52,380 bases of DNA from SFTH01 sp963643985. GTDB taxonomy: Bacteria > Bacillota > Clostridia > Christensenellales > Aristaeellaceae. The notes below the pieces were generated by a model. The model had not been told where the DNA came from and did not search any database. It was given only the letters and a program-made list of their open reading frames with translations. This document shows positions 51,359 through 52,380 of the stretch, piece after piece. Where the stretch lies: positions 1 to 52,380 of the forward strand of contig CAVINP010000003.1 in assembly GCA_963643985.1 (NCBI GenBank). The letters are read 5' to 3'. Numbering within the stretch: the first letter of the stretch is position 1; each line of letters opens with the position of its first letter. Position numbers and translations under genes: made by a program.

Positions 51359-52021
51359 TTACTGAATCTTTGCCTGCAGTTCAAGCGGGAACAGATTGTC
51401 GATTTTACCCTCCAACGCGCCCAGCAGATCGGCCCTGACGCTCGTCATCTTCAGCGGCAGCCCCGTCGCCCGGCTTATCTCGTCGGCATATTCCACGGAG
51501 GACAGCACGGTCTGTGCCGTCGTCTCGTTGCCGAGGTTGGAATTGTTGATGATGCCCGTAAAGCGCATCCGTGCCGCACATTCGATCTCCTGCATGACCT
51601 CCAGCGTGGACGCGACATCGCACGTCAGAGGCCTGAAGCGGTTGATCACCAGCAGCATTTCGTAATTGTCTTCCTCTAATATGGCGTCCCGCCAGCGCCC
51701 CAGTGCCAGAGCACCGCGATCGTCACCGCCCACGTCTATGACCGCCGCCATGCCTCTGTCGTCGGTGACGGCGTACACGTCCTGAGGCAGTGCGGGCAGA
51801 TCCACATTGCTGCTGGCAAACGCCGAGGAGATCAGCCGCACGCCCGCCGCCTCCAGTTCTGCAGCCGAGTCGCGGCTGCGGAAGTAGGGATTGACGATGT
51901 CGATGTCGGCCAAAGCCACGCGATCACTGAATTTTTTCAGGTAAAGCGAAAGATTGACGGCGATGTTTGTCTTACCGCTGCCGTAGTGGCCGGAGAGCAG
52001 TATCACGCGCTTGAAGTCCAT
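51359..52021 (-). CDS. P-loop (MinD/ParA-like) ATPase at the head of the VOR operon
   Basis: 220 residues. Walker A motif SGHYGSGKTN (about 10-19), then DIDIVNPYFRSRD (switch I-like) and VIDVGGDDRGALALG (Walker B-like). It is a SIMIBI/ParA-type ATPase. Similar proteins sit next to 2-oxoacid oxidoreductase genes in other Clostridia; iron-sulfur loading, maturation or regulation are possible, none shown. AAGGAGG site before the ATG at 52021. It is the first gene after the T-box terminator. Confidence 0.85.
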   Translation of the reverse strand: MDFKRVILLSGHYGSGKTNIAVNLSLYLKKFSDRVALADIDIVNPYFRSRDSAAELEAAGVRLISSAFASSNVDLPALPQDVYAVTDDRGMAAVIDVGGDDRGALALGRWRDAILEEDNYEMLLVINRFRPLTCDVASTLEVMQEIECAARMRFTGIINNSNLGNETTAQTVLSSVEYADEISRATGLPLKMTSVRADLLGALEGKIDNLFPLELQAKIQ

Positions 52022-52045
52022 ATTGTTGCCTCCTTATTCGGGTAT

Positions 52046-52325
52046 GCAAAACGCCCGCCGCAAAGAAATGACTATCTTTGAGACGAGCGCTGTCAGCCCG
52101 CGGTACCACTCAAATTGCAGCGTACGCTGCCACTCATGGGCTCAAACAAGCCCTTTGCCCTGACGCGGCCTCACGGGAAGGTTCTACCGGCCCGATATTC
52201 GGGTTTTCTTCCTTCCGGCTCGGGGGATACAGACACCCGTTGAACCCGTCCGTTCGCGGCTCGCACCACCCGCCGCTTCTCTGAAACGTACACCGGATTC
52301 AGGCATTCCCCTTCGTTGCCTTTAC
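52046..52325 (-). promoter_or_regulatory. T-box riboswitch (tRNA-sensing leader)
   Basis: Minus-strand leader of the VOR-ilvE operon. The T-box motif GAGTGGTACCGCGG is at 52098-52111. Stem I has the AGAGA element (rc of 52278-52282) and a GGTGGTGCGAG distal-loop sequence. The base of stem I pairs GGGGA with TCCCC, and ATCCG with CGGGT higher up. The specifier triplet could not be fixed with confidence. The leader ends in the terminator at 52047-52089. Uncharged tRNA, probably for a branched-chain amino acid, would switch the operon on. Confidence 0.92.
52047..52089 (-). terminator. regulated terminator of the T-box leader
   Basis: On the minus strand CGCTCGTCTCAAAGA pairs with TCTTTGCGGCGGGCG (one mismatch, two or three G-T pairs), followed by TTTT. 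The antiterminator uses the T-box just upstream instead. Confidence 0.85.
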
Positions 52326-52380
52326 GGATCCCCTGATTAATTCGGCGGCGAATCTGAGCGTGCCTTTTGCGCTATCCGCT

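Overview
The window reads as a chromosomal segment of a GC-rich anaerobic Firmicute (Clostridia-like). This rests on gene content: glutamate fermentation by the methylaspartate route, a T-box leader, the cdaA-cdaR pair, ferredoxin-linked 2-oxoacid oxidoreductase, a CD1247-type protein beside efp, and strong AGGAGG ribosome sites with occasional TTG/GTG starts. No phage, IS element, CRISPR array or rRNA was seen. Nearly all of the sequence is coding.

Region 1 (30-12711): tmRNA and smpB, then a divergent cluster for fermenting glutamate through 3-methylaspartate. Leftward: citC, a P-loop/AlaRS-editing-like protein, glmS, glmL, glmE and methylaspartate ammonia-lyase. Rightward: citD, citE, citF (citramalate/citrate lyase), a two-subunit class I hydratase that fits mesaconate hydration, and a GntR regulator. 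Together: glutamate -> 3-methylaspartate -> mesaconate -> citramalate -> acetate + pyruvate. The shared promoter region holds a perfect 11-bp inverted repeat just after the citD -10 box, a likely operator.

Region 2 (12800-24509): an operon of an ICMT-like membrane protein, a GH3-type adenylating enzyme, a large membrane GAF-GGDEF-HD-GYP protein and a YesL-like membrane protein. Next comes a probable phosphorelay: a solute-binding protein with an unusual C-terminal domain, a hybrid histidine kinase and a free HPt protein. MscL with a zinc-ribbon tail follows.

Region 3 (24763-32677): a sugar locus with a fucose/arabinose-isomerase-like enzyme, an FGGY kinase, an Mgl-type ABC transporter whose permease carries about 190 extra N-terminal residues, and a small membrane protein.

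Region 4 (32990-43611): zinc uptake (znuA, Fur-family regulator, znuC, znuB) with a 7-1-7 Fur/Zur-like box at the promoter, SRP RNA, a Pro-dipeptidase-like peptidase, efp, a CD1247-like protein, cdaA-cdaR, an unknown membrane protein, a GDSL esterase and an iron alcohol dehydrogenase.

Region 5 (43664-52380, leftward): a T-box leader controls an operon of a P-loop ATPase, a four-subunit 2-oxoacid:ferredoxin oxidoreductase (VOR type), a branched-chain aminotransferase, a LeuA-like protein that has lost its catalytic motifs, and a TIM-barrel/acyl-CoA-synthetase fusion. T-box control suggests an assimilatory role: branched acids activated to acyl-CoA, reductively carboxylated to 2-oxoacids and transaminated to Val/Leu/Ile. 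This operon is the best candidate for something undescribed. A family of dispersed intergenic repeats recurs four times across the window.
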